From positions 712,330 to 776,329 of the forward strand of contig LSYV01000057.1 in NCBI GenBank assembly GCA_001584585.1: 64,000 nucleotides of DNA, given 5' to 3'. The position numbers and the translations under genes were made by a program. How positions within the stretch are numbered: position 1 is the stretch's first letter; the number at the start of each line of letters is the position of its first letter. This DNA is from Gonium pectorale. Lineage: Eukaryota; Chlorophyta; Chlorophyceae; Chlamydomonadales; Volvocaceae. The notes under the pieces are model-generated. The model searched no databases. It was not told the DNA's origin and saw nothing but the letters and a program-made list of their open reading frames with translations. Below, in pieces: positions 1 to 12,966 of the stretch.

Positions 1-1985
1 CGCCGGCAGGGCTCCAGCGGCGGGCTGGGCTCTTCTACAGGGTGGCAGGGTGGCCAAGCCGCTAGCTACCGCGAAGCTGCCCGGTCCCTTCCCCCAAGGC
101 GGGAAGGCTGCCCGCGGTCAGCTGGACCATGACTGGTCAAAAAATCACTCGGGCGTAGCTACGACAGCACGTCGTAAAACCGCGAGCCCTTGAGGCGCAG
201 ACAATTTACCGTCTCTCAGGCAGGCGGCAAGTGGGAACGCTGCTACCGTTGGCGCTCGCTGGCGCCGCACTGCCGCTGCTTCCGCACACAGCACAATGTT
301 GGCTGTGCCATGCCCCTAGGCCGCTAGGCCTCACCGTAGCACAACCGCGCAGCGGCCCACCTGGGTGGAGTGGAAGTGCTTGAAGGCCAGGCCCGCCAGG
401 AAGTGGCGCGGGTGCATCAGGCCCGCCACCGGCCGCACGGTCCACCCCGTGCTGCACTGCAATACGGCGTTCATCTCCTCCAGCTGGGGGACCTGCTCGA
501 CCCCAGGATGCCGGGTGTGCGCCGGATGTTAGGGGGCCCCATCCGCGGTGTCGGAATGCGTGTGTTGGCGTGTACTGTTGGCGAGCGCTGAAGCTTAACA
601 ACACATGGACGGTCAAGATTCGCCATGAACGGTTGAGAACATCGATAAACGGTTTTATTCTTTCATGTACCGTTGCACGTAACATGAACGGTCCATGAAC
701 GTTTCTGTGGATGGTCCATGAACGGTCATGAAGGTTTCTAAGAACGGTCCGTGAACGGTCCATGAACGGTCCATGAACGTTTCTGTCAACGGTCCATCAA
801 CGGTCCGTGATCGGTCCATGAACGTTTCTGTGAACGGTCCATGAACGGTCCATGGACGTGTCTGTGAACGGTTCGAAAACGGTTCGCCAATATGCCAGCG
901 CCCCGGGGTTCCAAGGAGGTTGAGGGGAGGAGCGTGCATGCGTCGGATGGAGGAGGTAGAGTTGAGGGAGATCTCGTGCTCTTGGGTTATGGCAGGGAAT
1001 GGACCGTGGGGACACTGCTGAAGGGCGGATGCAGTAACTGCGACGAGGTCAGGGAAGACGGTTGAGGAGCCCAGCCCTGAAACATTTACTGTACTCCGGG
1101 ATGACGGACCATTGAGCGTATCGAGTTCCAGGAAGGAATGAAATGTACCCCTGGCCTCGCATCCTTCCCTCTTCTCTCCAACTTGGTCGCTAACAGAGGA
1201 CCTGCCAGGCAGACCTCCCGCTCTCCCGCTCTCCACTTCATTAGTCCAGTTTCCATCCCCACCTTCCCCGGCCGGAAGTCGAACAGGGATAGGCATCGCA
1301 GGTACTCGCGGCAGGCATGGCGCGGCAGCAGCTCCCGTAGCTGCGCCAGCACGGCGTTCCAGGTGGCCACCTCCTCGGGCGTGTATTCGACGTCAGTAAT
1401 GGCCGTCCCTCTGCGAAATCGGTCAGCATTATCCCGCCAGCATTCCACCAGGCTCTGCCAAAGCTGTTGGGCAAAGCTGCCGGACACGGGGACGTGCGCC
1501 AGGCACTCACATTTGGTGCTGCTTGGCGCGTTCGGCCAGCATGGTGCGCCGCTGCTTGTAGCCAGCGTCGTGGTATCCGGGATGATCTTCAGCCAGCTCC
1601 GCTCCAAACCCCAGAATCTAAAGCCGTGTGGAGAATGAAACAACAGATTGAGAAGCTGAAACGCCGCAGCACGGCGGTCGCGAGGCGACCAAGCCTTACC
1701 TGGCCGTTGTCAACATCGTGTATGCTCCGTATGATGGGCACTGGCCCGGTGTAGCTGGTGCTCCGCGCTTGCGGGTGATGCGGGAAGGAACTGGCGGTTG
1801 GCGCGAAATACCCAATCGCTTCTGGGCTCAGGCAAAACGATACCTGCTGCTGCGTTAATCCGTATCCTCTCCCCTCGCCGAGCCGTGGCGCGGCATGCTC
1901 GGGGCGAAAGAGCGACCGCGACCTCTCGTCGATAGGCGAAGTCCCGCGCGCTGCTTCTGCTGGCTTGAGCGCTAGTGCACACCAT
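1..1985 (-). CDS. AAH1: Aromatic amino acid (phenylalanine) hydroxylase, 5' part; continues past left edge
   Basis: Non-haem iron hydroxylase that converts phenylalanine to tyrosine. Five exons join in phase: 1985-1844, 1767-1700, 1617-1511, 1410-1263 and 492-361. The first gives about 47 Ala/Arg/Ser-rich residues from ATG 1985 and looks like an organelle transit peptide; algal members of this family are known to be plastid enzymes. Family landmarks follow: VPIIRSIHDVDNGQ, ELAEDHPGYHDAGYKQRR, VEYTPEEVATW, HACREYL, VPQLEEMN, RPVAGLMHPRHFLAGLAF and HFHSTQ, in the order and spacing of the catalytic domain. The exon with the His-His-Glu iron ligands is not in the window; the intron beginning at 360 runs off the left edge. 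The 770-bp intron 493-1262 contains a minisatellite. Identity is firm; the first exon and the 76-bp intron 1768-1843 are the least certain parts. Confidence 0.88.
603..887. repeat. Degenerate minisatellite in hydroxylase intron
   Basis: An 11-bp core close to ATGAACGGTCC recurs many times, most densely from about 683 to 885, mixed with a longer form that carries GTTTCTGT. The array lies wholly inside the intron between hydroxylase exons 1410-1263 and 492-361. Open frames through it read as repetitive M-D-R-S-W-T-V-H-G-P strings and are not genes. Confidence 0.9.
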
Positions 1986-2670
1986 ATTACGCCTGTTTGG
2001 TGCAGTGCCCTGGTGCTTGCCTCCGCCCAGCAAGCTCTGACTGTGCACCGACACGGTGCTTCCTAGGCTTCCAAGGAAACGCAAGAACGCAAAGCTAGGA
2101 GTATAAGAAGTGCATGCAAAGGCCAGCGGGGGCGGGGCAAGGACCCGCGACAGACAGGCAGTTGCGTAGGCGTTGAAACAGCACAGCGATAACCGACGGT
2201 CCCAAAGTGCTCAAACAGTCTCCATGCAGCAGCACTTGTGACTCCAGTATTCTAGGTCTTCTTTTCTCCCGCGTCAGGACTGCGTCACGTCCGTACAGTA
2301 CGGGTCAACTGTCGCACGCGGTGTCCAATCGACTAAGTTCCCAATCACAATTCAGGGGGTCACTGACCTAAGGACCGGAGTTACCGTACTCCCGCATGAG
2401 CCCGAGCCCAAATGTTTACACTGCAGGTTTCTACCTCGTCGACGCTGACCTGTACCGCATGTCTGCAAAGAGTGTCAGCCTTGGCTTTAGAGCACGGCCG
2501 CACGACCCGTCAACTTTGCCACTCCCAATCTTGCAACCACCGCGCCCTGCACAATTCGCCCGTACAGCCAGCTCTACCGCCCCGTAGGACTCTTCGACTT
2601 CACCTCCAATACGCACAGCAGCTCCAAGCTCTGCCAATCCTGCAGCATTACTCCCAAATCGACCGCCAGA
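1986..2670. other. Intergenic: separase 3' flank and hydroxylase 5' flank
   Basis: About 0.7 kb between two genes transcribed in the same (minus) direction. It should hold the separase 3' UTR and the promoter and 5' UTR of the hydroxylase. The only motif I can support is the TGTAA noted separately; no coding exon is recognisable. Confidence 0.6.
2416..2420 (-). terminator. Candidate TGTAA polyadenylation signal for separase
   Basis: TGTAA on the minus strand, about 250 nt downstream of the separase stop codon. TGTAA is the established poly(A) signal of volvocine green algae. A 5-bp motif also occurs by chance, so this call rests on its position. Confidence 0.4.
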
Positions 2671-5600
2671 TCACAGCGGCCAAGCTAGCTGGCCACCGCC
2701 CCGCATCTGCAGCGGCAGGCCGTACGTCACAGGAGCCGCGCCCACCAGGTGCGGCAGCTTGCATGCGGCCCGGCTGCGGCTCACCGCCAGGCCCAGCGCC
2801 TCGCGCCTGCAGCTCGGCCCGTCGGCCTTGTCCTCCCTGCCCTGCCCGCCACTGGGTCCGCCCCCGGCCGTCTCGGCGTCCCCGGCCGTAAGGCCTGGCC
2901 CACAGCCCAGCCAGGCGTCCAGGAGCGCCTGGCAGTAGCGGTCGATGTCTCGGTCCGTGACGTCCCACAGGTTGGCCACCAGCGCCGGGCAGCCTGCGGC
3001 AGCGCGAGGACACAGAGAGCCGTTCGGCACGGCGCTAATGTGCTACATATGCGCCATACTGAATCCAAAAGCAGGGCAAAGTTTGTGCCTGGCAACGACA
3101 GCCGATAGCTACCCCGGTTACCCAGCCTGGACCCTGAAGGACAGCTGTGTCCTACCTGCGAGCAGGTACGCCACTGCAGCCCCCGACGGGTCGTAGGCTC
3201 CGTGCAAGCGCAGGCGGCCGCTGCTGCAGCCCATCAGCACGCATGCAGCGCAGCGCTGCAGCTTGCGTAGCGCGGGGGATGGCAGGAACTGCTCCCCGCT
3301 ACCGTGCCCGAGGTACAGGAAAATGTCGTGGGATTGCAGCGCCGCCAACAGGGCCCTGGCGCTGGGTTTCTGGCCGGTAACACCCTGCGAGAGCAATGGC
3401 AAAGGGGAACCTAGTTGGCGGCAACGTGCAATCACAATAATCCGGGGTGGCGCAAAAAGGTGCTCCGAGATTGGACTAGGTATACCGGTAGCCAGGTACC
3501 GTCACCTTCGGAACATGAATGCCATGGCAGGAAAGCAACCCCGAACTCCCGCCCCCACGGGCTCACCTGCCAACTGGGCTGCGATTCCAGCATCGCCTGG
3601 AAGGACTGCTGCGTGTCAAACAGGTCGCCGCTGGGGTTGAGCAGGTAGTAAGCGGAGGGCACCGGCGCCGGCCCTGCGCCCTTGGAACCGGTGGCGCCCA
3701 CCGCCATCCTCGCCAAGCCATCCACAGCGGTTGCAGAGGACAGCGCTGACGCCGATGCACACGCGACCGGGAGGCTCAGGATGCGGTACACGTCCCGGCC
3801 GAGCAGGCTTGGGATGCTCTCCCAGGGCAGCGCGTGCAGGGCGGGGCTGAGCGCTAGGAGCACGTGCTCCCCGTTGCCGTGTGGCGCGCCGCACGCGGAG
3901 GACGCCGGGGCGCTCGCAGCCCCGCCCATCTCCTCCGCCAGTGGCGAGGAGGGATGGCCGTCGCCGCTTGCGGCGGGCGAGGGTTGCTGCGCCTGCTTGA
4001 CGGGGGCAGCCACGGCTGCCGCAGCAGCAAGGGGACGGCACCGTGGGGCACCACGGGCAGCAGAGGCGACGGCACCCCGAGCCGGCCGCGGCACCGCCGT
4101 GGACGAGCTGTGGGCATCCAGGGAAGGTGTCCAGGGGAACAATGGGTACTCAGCCAAGAACAATATTGCAATGCTTTGTACCAGCGGTCTCGGCGGATTA
4201 CCCGCACGGCATCATACCTTGAGGCCTCGGGCTTCATGGCGGCTAGTCGCGACACCCGCTTGCCGCGCTCCGGGGCTTCTGCTAGAGCAGCCGCTTTGGA
4301 CGCGTCTGCGCCCTCCTGTGCAGCCCGTGTGCCGAGCGCCCGCGGCACGGCCTCAGCCGTGCGCCTGGCTGTTGAGGCACTCGATGGTGCAGCATGCGGC
4401 ACCGCGCGGGCCACAGGCACCCGGCCGCGGGTTGCGCGCGAGGCGTCGCCCGTGCTGCTTGACGCGGCGGCGCCTCCTCCGCTACCCCTACGTGGCGGAG
4501 GCTCAGGCGCGCCGCCGCTGCTGGAGCTGGCGACCGCAGAGCGCTCCCCATTGGCTGTAGCCAAGGTGCTCGTAGTGACAGCACTGTCCCGGTCAGCGTC
4601 CGGGATGCTCAGGAGCTGCACTCGTGCCGTCGCCTCCGAGGCAACTAGCTCCTCTGCCAGGGCCTGAATGCGATCCGCGTCGTGCGGCTGTCCCGTCTGG
4701 CTGCGCAGCGCCGTTAAAATGGCGGCCACGTCGGCACTCGGCAGATGCTGCATCGAGGACAACGCCAGGAAGACGGCCTCCTTGGCAATTGCCAGGATCC
4801 GCTCCCGGCCCTCCGCCGATGCGGCTTCGGGCGGTTGCAAATGCTCTTGCGCAAAGGTCTCGGCGGCAGCGAGCAGGACCGGCCGGTGGCGACTGGCGAC
4901 TGGCTGCAGCAGGCAGCGCCACGGTCCCAGGCACTTCTGGTCCAGGTCCTGCAGAAGCGCCTTCACGCTCTGGTCGAGACTCGTACGCGTCTGCAAGGGA
5001 GGGCCCAAGGCGACACAGGTTGTACGCGTTGCATGCTACGTGATGCTGGAAAGGGATCGCCTCAAGAAGTCCCGAGTCAATTGTACGTGGACCGCCGCTT
5101 ACATATGAGACATAGGCGACGTCATCTCACCTTCCACCACTTGGCCTTGAGGCTCTGCGACGACTGGGCGTCCTGGTCCAGACGCATGCTATCGCCGCTC
5201 TCCTCCAGCAAGCTACGCAGTCGCTGCACGCAGCCGCCCAGCACCTCAGCGCTGGAGGCCGCTTTGCCCGTGCTGCTCTTCGCATCGTCGCCCCCAGCAC
5301 TGCCGTCGCGCTGCCGGCTCAACAATACCACCAGGGGCACGCTCCCCCGGACGGCGCGGCCCACGAGCACCTGGTGAGCTGCACAGCGGCAGCGGCAGAG
5401 GTAATGGATATGTTAGCAGCGGATCGAACCAGGAAGCCTACAAGAGCTGCACCGTTGCTAAGAATGTCTAGGGATACGCGCTGGAGAGGAAATCATCCGT
5501 AAGGCACGCCGGACAGTGGATCTCACCCTCCTCATCGAGGACAATCGCACAGACTGCCGTGCCAGGAGGGAACAAGCCCAGGGAATGCCGCAGCCACGCC

Positions 5601-8600
5601 TCAGCGCCCTGCTCCAAAGCCCTCGCCAGCGTGCTGCCCTTGCTCCCGTCCCGCCTGAGCTTGGAGACCAGGTGCAGCGCAGCGTCCCGGACGTCTGCCG
5701 AGGAGCTCCCCTCGCGTATCCCCGGTGAGCCCTCAGCGGTGGGCTCGTGAGCCCCGCCATGTGACATCAGCCCCTGAGGACCCTCGCCAGGGCGCTCCCC
5801 CTCCGGCTGCGCGAGAGAGACCAAACTGGCCCTATGGCGGAGCTGGCTGTGTAGTGCCTGCTGCTGTGCGTACGACATGCCCTGGCTGAGGTGCAGGAAC
5901 ATGGTCGCCGCGTAGGGCAGCCCCAGCGCCACGCAGGCGTGCAGCAGCTGCCTGCATGCGTACGCTGCGGCCAGCGGCACCTGCCAGCACAGCTGCAGAG
6001 ACTGCAGCATGGCCGGCACCCGTTCGAGCACCGTGCCCGTTGACGGCGCTGCAACGGCCTGGGTGCCCGACTGCTTTGGCTCCTTAGCCGGCTCTTGCCG
6101 TGCGCGTCCAGGCTTAGCCCTGGCACCTAAAGGATGGGTAGGACATGACGGGAGACTTCGTTGAGGCATGCACAGACACGCTTGTGAAGTCTGGTTCTAC
6201 CGCCACGGGCAGGTTGACGAGGACTTTATTGAGCAAGGTAGGGCCCAGAACGCCAAAAGTTCCTTACCCTTCTTGGACGCCTGGTCTGCGTGGGGATGCC
6301 CGTCATGATCACCGCTCATGACGCTGGCTAAGGAGATGGCCACCGGCTCGGCCACGCCCAGGCCGACGACACAAACACTCGAGGCGCTGCCACAGCCGCC
6401 AAGATGCTGCGATGGAGACAAGTCGACGGTCGTAGCGACGTCCACTGCCAAGAGCAGCCCGTGGTCAACAGGCCAGGCTTGCGCCGCGGTCTCTTCGTCC
6501 ACGTCGGCTGCCGCTTGCTGCAGCTGCGTCGTCGCCACTCGTACAAGAGCTGCCGCCTCGCTCCTCCGCCCTAGCTGCAGCAAGGCCTCCGCTTGCAGCC
6601 TCTCCAGCTGGCACCGCAGCGAGGTCGCCAGCCAGGCCAGCAGCGCCGCAGAAGGGCCCTCCTTGCCGCCGTGACTGCCACAGGTACCGTCACCCCTGCG
6701 AAAGCCAGCCGTATGCGGCACCGAATCGCAGGCGGCGGCCCCTGCGCTGTACGCATCGGCGACACTATCGTGTTGGCCACTGTGAAGGGCCACTCGAGCG
6801 CGTGCCGCACTGATATGTGCCCTCAGGAGCGCCGTTTCGCCATCCAGCGGGACAGGCTTAGGCCCCGGATCAGCCAGGCCATGGGCCTCAGCGCTTGCAA
6901 GGTACGCTTGCGCCGCGACTGTGTCATGCCGCCTGCAGCTGAGCTCGGCGAGGCTGCTGTGGCAGAGGACGCGCACGCTCTCCACGCGGAACGCGTCGGC
7001 CGTGCGGATGCACTCCTTCCAAAGGCATGTCGCGTCTTCGACGCAGCCCGCCGCCTCGAACGCCCGCGCCGCGTGGTGCAGCGACGCCATGTGAGCAGCC
7101 GCGATCGCCCACGTGAGGCCTGGGTCAGCGCCACCTCCCAAGGGCCTGTAGCCGCCGTCTGCCGGAGCACTGGCGGTCAAGAGTCCGGCTGCGGTCCCGG
7201 AACATGAGGTTGGCGGGGCACGCTCCTGCGTCTGGCTCTGCCGGGAGAATTCGTCCTGCTCCTCGTCTACCTGCGCGGCATAGTCCTGCGCGCTCGTCAC
7301 AGCCCCTTCCTGCACGGCAGCGGCTGCCGCCTCTGCCGGGGTGAGCTCCCGCCCCAAGGACGGCTCAGCGCTTGCGCTGCCGGAGCGCTCGTCGCCAAGG
7401 AGCGCCGGGGCATTTATCAGCGACAGAAGGCTGCACGTGATTCGCAGGGCCTCCTGCGCATGCGCGTAGGCGTTCGCCGTGTCTCCAGCGCGGAGGTAGG
7501 CTGCAGCCGCTGCCTGGTGGCATTGGCTCCGCAACAGCAGGGGCGCGGGCCCGTGGCGCAGGAAGCCGCTGCGCTCGAGGTCCATGGCGCAGGAGGAGGC
7601 GGCAGTTGCTACTGCTACGTGGTCGAACGAGTTGGCGTCCCTGTGGAGATAGTAATGGAACACGTTCGGACTCGGCAGGAATCTCATTGAGGAGCTGGGT
7701 GTTTGGCAAGGAAGGTATCTTTGGGGTGTGGTCGATGCTATATTCTATGTGAAAGGACAGTGTCGGACGGGACGCCTACCTCATGGCCTTTGTGAGCTTC
7801 AGAAGCTCCGCGAGCTTGGCGTGCTGGACCGGAGTGCAGGCAGCTGCTGCCAGAGGCTCCGAGGGCTGCGCCACCAGCGTCCAGCCCAGGCAGGTCCTTG
7901 CCGGCATTGTTGTGCACAGCGTGTACACATCCGTGTCCCGCAGTTTCACCTGAGGGGCACAATGACGAAAATCTGTCCCAAGCCTCTGCAGTTCTAGGGG
8001 TTGCCTTGACATGAATACCGGAACAGGTTGCCTCCCCTGGCACCGTACTTGCCTGGCTGCTGACGGTGCTGACGAGCCGCTGCGAGACTTGTGCGCATTC
8101 GATGACCAGATCACGCTGACCGCATCCACGCAGGTGGAGTAGGTGGTGCACCGACAGGGCCGCATGCAGCGTTGCTGTCGGGAGACGCAGCGCCGGGATG
8201 GCCGCCCCGCCAGGCCCTGATGCCAGGATGCGATGCCACATGCAAAGCGCCTTGCTGATGTGCTCAAAAGCCTCCTCGGGGTCCTGCGCGCAACAGTCAA
8301 GACGGTGCGCCATCAGCCCACGAACCGCCAGCGACATGACAGGAACCAGGGGCGGCGCAACAGGATTTGCAGTAGTTGTATCACCGCCCCAACTTGGCCT
8401 TGGCTTACCTCGGCAACACGGCGATGAAGCTGCTCCCAGGCCAGGCAAAGCCCAAGCTGGGCGTGAGCCAACGCAGCGGAGTCGAGCAGTCCCGCGTCCG
8501 CGCTTGTGCCCTGCAGTCCCCGCTGCCCCGACGGAAACGACTCGGGTACGCAACCGTCCAGCAAACTGCATGCGGTGCGCAAGCCCTCAATGCGCTCCGC

Positions 8601-11600
8601 CAGGCTGACGTCCGCCATCAGGGCCTTAACGAGCAGCCCCCTCGCCCGCCGTTCTACGCCAGCGTCCTCGGGGCCCGAAAGGACGCCTGAGAGACGGGGC
8701 AAGGGCAACGGAGGATAACAAAGCTCAGTACCTCGGGCAATTGTGCGTTTTCGTACGCTGCCTTTTAGAACGGGCGCGTCAAGAGCTCACAAGAGTACAA
8801 TAAAGCAAAGCCGTAGCCTCTCACCTAGCACGGACGCCCGGTGCGCCCGCTGAAAGGCGCCGTCCATGTATCGCCTGCTGCCCTCCTCGGTCGCGACCTC
8901 CAGCTCATGTGCAGCGTACATATCTAGCGAGTCGAGCAGCCGCGCCGAAGCGCGACTGGCCTCTGCCGCTGCCAGGAGCGTCTGCGTCAAGCTGCAAGCC
9001 CTTACCGCTGCCGCCGCCGCCAGGGGGCCATGGCTACGACTCGTGGCGGCACGCACGGGCTCAACCTCGGCTCCAGCCGGTGGGTGATGGCTGGGCTGGG
9101 GCGCGTCCGCCTGCATCCGCTGAAGCCGCCCACCGCGCCGCTGGCCCTTGACCGGCGCGGGCGGCGCGGCTGTGTTCGGTAACACGTTAACGGGCCGGAG
9201 AGGCGCTGCCACCGCGACGGCCTTCGCCCCTTCTGCGATGAATGCGTCCATGCTGGAGCGCACAAAGAGCTTGGTGAGCGGCGACACATGCTGCGGATTG
9301 CCATCAATGAACTGCGGGGTAAAGGAGTGAACGTTGTGCTGGTCCGAGCTATTTAATGGCAGGATACAGTAAAGCCAAGTTGAGAGCAACTACACCACAG
9401 GAACACTCAAGGAAGCAGGTGAACTCAAGATCGGGGACAGCAACCGTACGGCCCTCCGATATCCAAGCCTCTGCAAGCCGCACCTCGTGCAGGTTGGCCA
9501 CGTAGGTTGCAACAGCGGCCATGGCACCCGCATGGTCCGAGAGCTGCTGCAGTGCCATTACGTGCGCCTTGCACTTTTTGACCAACTGCAGCAGCTCTGC
9601 CACGGCCGACACGGCGCCGTTGTCCGCCAGCTGCCGGGCGCGCTGGACGGCCAGGTCCGCCGCCGTCCGCAACAACTCCACGGCGGATGCGACATGCTGC
9701 CCCTGAAGCAGGTCCAGGCCTGCAACGTGTGGGGTGAAATGCCTTTGACACTCCAAACACAAGTATATGTGGATCATCCCCACAACTCACTCGAAAGCCG
9801 ATAGTGATGTTGGCGCACTCTCACCTGTGTTCCCTAGTGACGCCGACAGGCTCTGCAGGACGGCTGGCCCGACCGCACTCGACGGGTTCCCAGAGGAAAC
9901 CGCTGGCGGCTGCTGGAAGAGACGGTGCAGCAGCCCCATGCTCCGCGACATGTCATCGGAGAGGCCCGCCAGGCGGCCCGTGTAGAATCGATGCACCGCC
10001 GTCAGGCGCACGGCTATGGCCACAGCCGAGCAGGCGCTTGGCAGCACCTAGATGTCAAGACCGTATAGGACAACATAGAACGAAAGCTTAGGACATGAAA
10101 GAAAAATGGAGTCCAGGGTATGCAGTTTTGAGCGCACGGGCGCTGTCATGCCAGGTATGGCTCACCGTCGTGGCGGCTTCTTCGCGACTCTCCAGCAGGC
10201 GCAAACTCTCCTCCGCAAACAGTTCCATGCACTGCGCACCGGCGATGAGCTCTCCACCTGCACACGCGCAGGAAAGCTATCATGTACAGCCCTTTCACAG
10301 CCATACCGAGCCAGGTGCACCGGCAATCCGCGCCATCATTAGCCGATTGCAAGCGCAGAGGACTCCTCACCGGCCGACTGCGGAGAGCTGGCGAGGTGCC
10401 CCAGGACGCCCGACACGGCAGCACGCAGGGCGTCGAGGCAGCACCAGCGCAGCCTGCCGCTGCCTAGTGGGGTCTGCACCTCCCTGCTGTCTGCCAGGGC
10501 CGACCTTGCGCCAGCGAGCGGGGCCAGGATTTCAGCAAGCTGCATGTCCCCCCGTTCAGCAGGCTGGTAGTGCGTCAGGCGCAGGGCTGCGCGAACGACC
10601 TTAGCTGCAGGATGCCCTGTGTTGTTCCTGCTCACGCGCAAAGGAGGGTCAGGCGTAAGGGTGAGGAGAATCCAACATGAGCTGTAATTGGGTCGACTCA
10701 CAGCAGGCAAGCGTAGTCTTACCCGGTACGGGGCTGCAACTTTGCCTTCTGCTGGATGAGCCCAAGAGCGGTCTTGTGAAGCAGGGAGCAGAGAGCATCC
10801 GGCAGGGAGCCTGAAGCATTCCGGGGCGCACGGTTAGTGGCTGCCGGGCGTTCCCAGGACGTGCCATGATGTGCTGAAGAATGCGAAACCTACCGTGAGC
10901 GTCCAGCTGCCACAGCAAAGCCTCCAGTATGCCCTGCTCAACCGCCTCCGATGACCCTGTCAGGTCGTCAACCAGCATCTGCGAACAGCATGGGGGTTTG
11001 CCAACGGGTTCTGGGCCACACATGATCAGTCAGTGCGCTGCGGGTGAAGACCTACCTGCTGGACTGCTTCCTCCTGCCGGCAGATAGCGCCGCAACTGAG
11101 GAGAGACAGGAGCTGCTCAACAGTTGCCTCCGATCCGAGAGCGCGCAGGACTTCCGTGCTCCGCAGCGCCTCCAGAGCCTATGGGCGCCACACACTCGTC
11201 TGGTAAGGCATATCCGCTTGTCGGGGCGCAAAAAGTTCCGGCTCTTACCTTGCTGAGACACTTCAGCACAGACATGAACCGCCTGCCTGCTTCATCAGTA
11301 TCCGTCGCATCTCTGTATGCGCAGTCAATCCAGGGGTGCAACGTTTCTAACCAAGGATTGCAACACCCGAACAAAGGGCGTGCAAGTTAAGCCCGGCAAA
11401 ACAGGCCGGAAGGGGCCCGACAAACGCCACGAAGCCCCAAGCCATGGGGGACGGTTCGCGCCGGGACAACTGCGGCGGGCTGGCGGGAACTACGGAAGAA
11501 GCAGAGAGCTGTCGGTGTTGACATCTGCACATGCGACGACAGCACGCAGCCTGCCATAACTATGCTGTACATACCGTGCAAGCGCCAGCAGGGCCCCCAC

Positions 11601-12158
11601 GGGCCCTGCAATCTCCACCCACAGAGCCGGCGCTCTGCTGGCGTCTGATTGGACGAGCTCGTAGTAGCACAAGAGCATGTTGGCGACGGCAGCAATGTGC
11701 AGGTCGCCTGGCCCCACCGCGCTGCTAGGCCCCGACGACGCGGACGCGTGCAAGGTTCGGCCCTGCGCCAGGGCGTGCTCGTGGAGGCCCAGTGCCGACA
11801 GTTTGCGCACGAAGCTGTAGCGCTGCACGTCAAGCTCATGACTGGTTGCCTTAATGACTGGGCGCAGGCAGTCCAGCGCATCCAGGCCCAGGCACGCCGC
11901 ATCGCCCAGGACGCGCCGCTGCCGAGGCCCCAAGCCGTGCTCGGGTGCGAGCCGACTGCTTAGCGTCTTCACCAGGCGTGTGACCAGCGGACCGAGCGTA
12001 CGCGCTAAAGGCCGCAGAGAGTCGATGTTCGTGCCTGCCGTGCCCAGCGCCAACAGCGGTTCGACCAGGCTTCTGAGTCCATCAAGCGTTAAGCTAAGTT
12101 CTTCTGCATCCGTCGTATTCTCCAACGCGGCGAGTAGCGCCTCGCCCTCGACGCTCAT
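2671..12158 (-). CDS. ESP1: Separase (cohesin-cleaving cysteine protease, peptidase family C50)
   Basis: Cleaves the kleisin subunit of cohesin at anaphase. Twenty exons join in phase to 2382 residues, close to plant separases: 12158-11575, 11312-11249, 11178-11056, 10978-10894, 10810-10723, 10627-10371, 10257-10166, 10047-9825, 9719-9394, 9311-8825, 8686-8409, 8283-8053, 7949-7780, 7694-6268, 6126-5527, 5378-5131, 4990-4218, 4107-3567, 3384-3156, 2993-2671. The C-terminal catalytic domain is clear: LHALPWESIP, then FLYLGHGSGEQFLP with catalytic His about 2226, then VLMGCSSGRL with catalytic Cys about 2252, then CPALVANLWDVTDRDIDR and HLVGAAPVTYGLP. The WWK...LDQ...LGPWRCLL segment typical of plant separases lies upstream. 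The long N-terminal part is Ala/Leu-rich helical sequence, as expected for the helical-repeat region. Two low-complexity Ala/Ser/Pro insertions precede the protease domain. Intron 7950-8052 has a GC donor. Start is the first in-frame ATG. Confidence 0.95.
7950..8052 (-). other. GC-AG intron in separase
   Basis: The upstream exon ends CAG and is followed by GCAAGT; the downstream exon starts after CAG with codons for V-K-L-R-D. Phase 0 is kept on both sides. No GT in this position keeps the frame. Confidence 0.8.
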
Positions 12159-12966
12159 GCTGTGCCTGTCTTTTTGACCGCGGTAACCTACATCTGCCTG
12201 GTCCAATAGACAGTCACGCTCTGTGCTAAGCTGAAACCTTAACTATCTAATCAAGCCATTATTTTTTTTTGCATGGTTGTTCTGGATCGCGACGTACGTG
12301 GTCAGACCGCAACGGCCTTCTCGTCTGTAATGCCTTGCTCGATTGCGATAAATGCCGGATCCAGGAGGCGGAGGCGGGTCTGCGTCCGCCCACCCGGCCT
12401 GGGTAAAGTCTGATAGTGCGAGTGATGCGGGCCCGTGTGAAGAAGAAGGGTAGAGGGGCTGGAAAACGCTGGGGGGAAGAGGGGCAACAGGGCGGGACCC
12501 GGAGCGGGAGACACGGCTGGAGAATGCCCTACGCGGGAGAGGTGTGTCCGGGATGGATGGTTCGGGCCATGACGGGACGCCGCCTTTCGCTACGTACATC
12601 TGGTCCCCGAGTCTGGAGCACGTTCCCACCTATCCTCGAACTGCGCGACGATGCGCTACGCCCTGAAGCCCAGCTGGGCCAAGCCCTGCCCAACCATTCT
12701 GCCATCATTCCCAACTCAGTTGCATCATGGCGTTGAACTACGCAAGTACCGAATGTGGCAATGTTACTAGGGGCGGCCCGAATGAATGGTCCGTGACACC
12801 GTGTACGGCCCACTCATAGTTCCAAGCTTCCAACCGTCTCCCAACCACCGGCACCGAAGGAAGAGTCAACATTCAGGCGGGCAGGCAGCATAATAGCGTA
12901 ATTAATCAACTGAATAGTGGGTTCTTTATCCTCGCTCGTAGATCAGGGCCGCGGGACCGAAGACCA
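12159..12966. promoter_or_regulatory. Divergent intergenic region, separase / DNAAF1
   Basis: 808 bp between the start codons of two divergently transcribed genes, so it must hold both promoters and 5' UTRs. It includes a T-run near 12251-12262. I see no convincing TATA box, and no exon or repeat. Confidence 0.6.

Noticed and set aside
655..1296. Minus-strand frame of about 213 codons with repeated T-E-T-F-M-D-R-S units
   Set aside because: It is a read-through of the intronic minisatellite plus exon antisense context; the same region is an intron of the hydroxylase.
3682..4560. Plus-strand frame of 292 codons
   Set aside because: It is antisense to conserved separase exons and arises from GC-rich codon bias.
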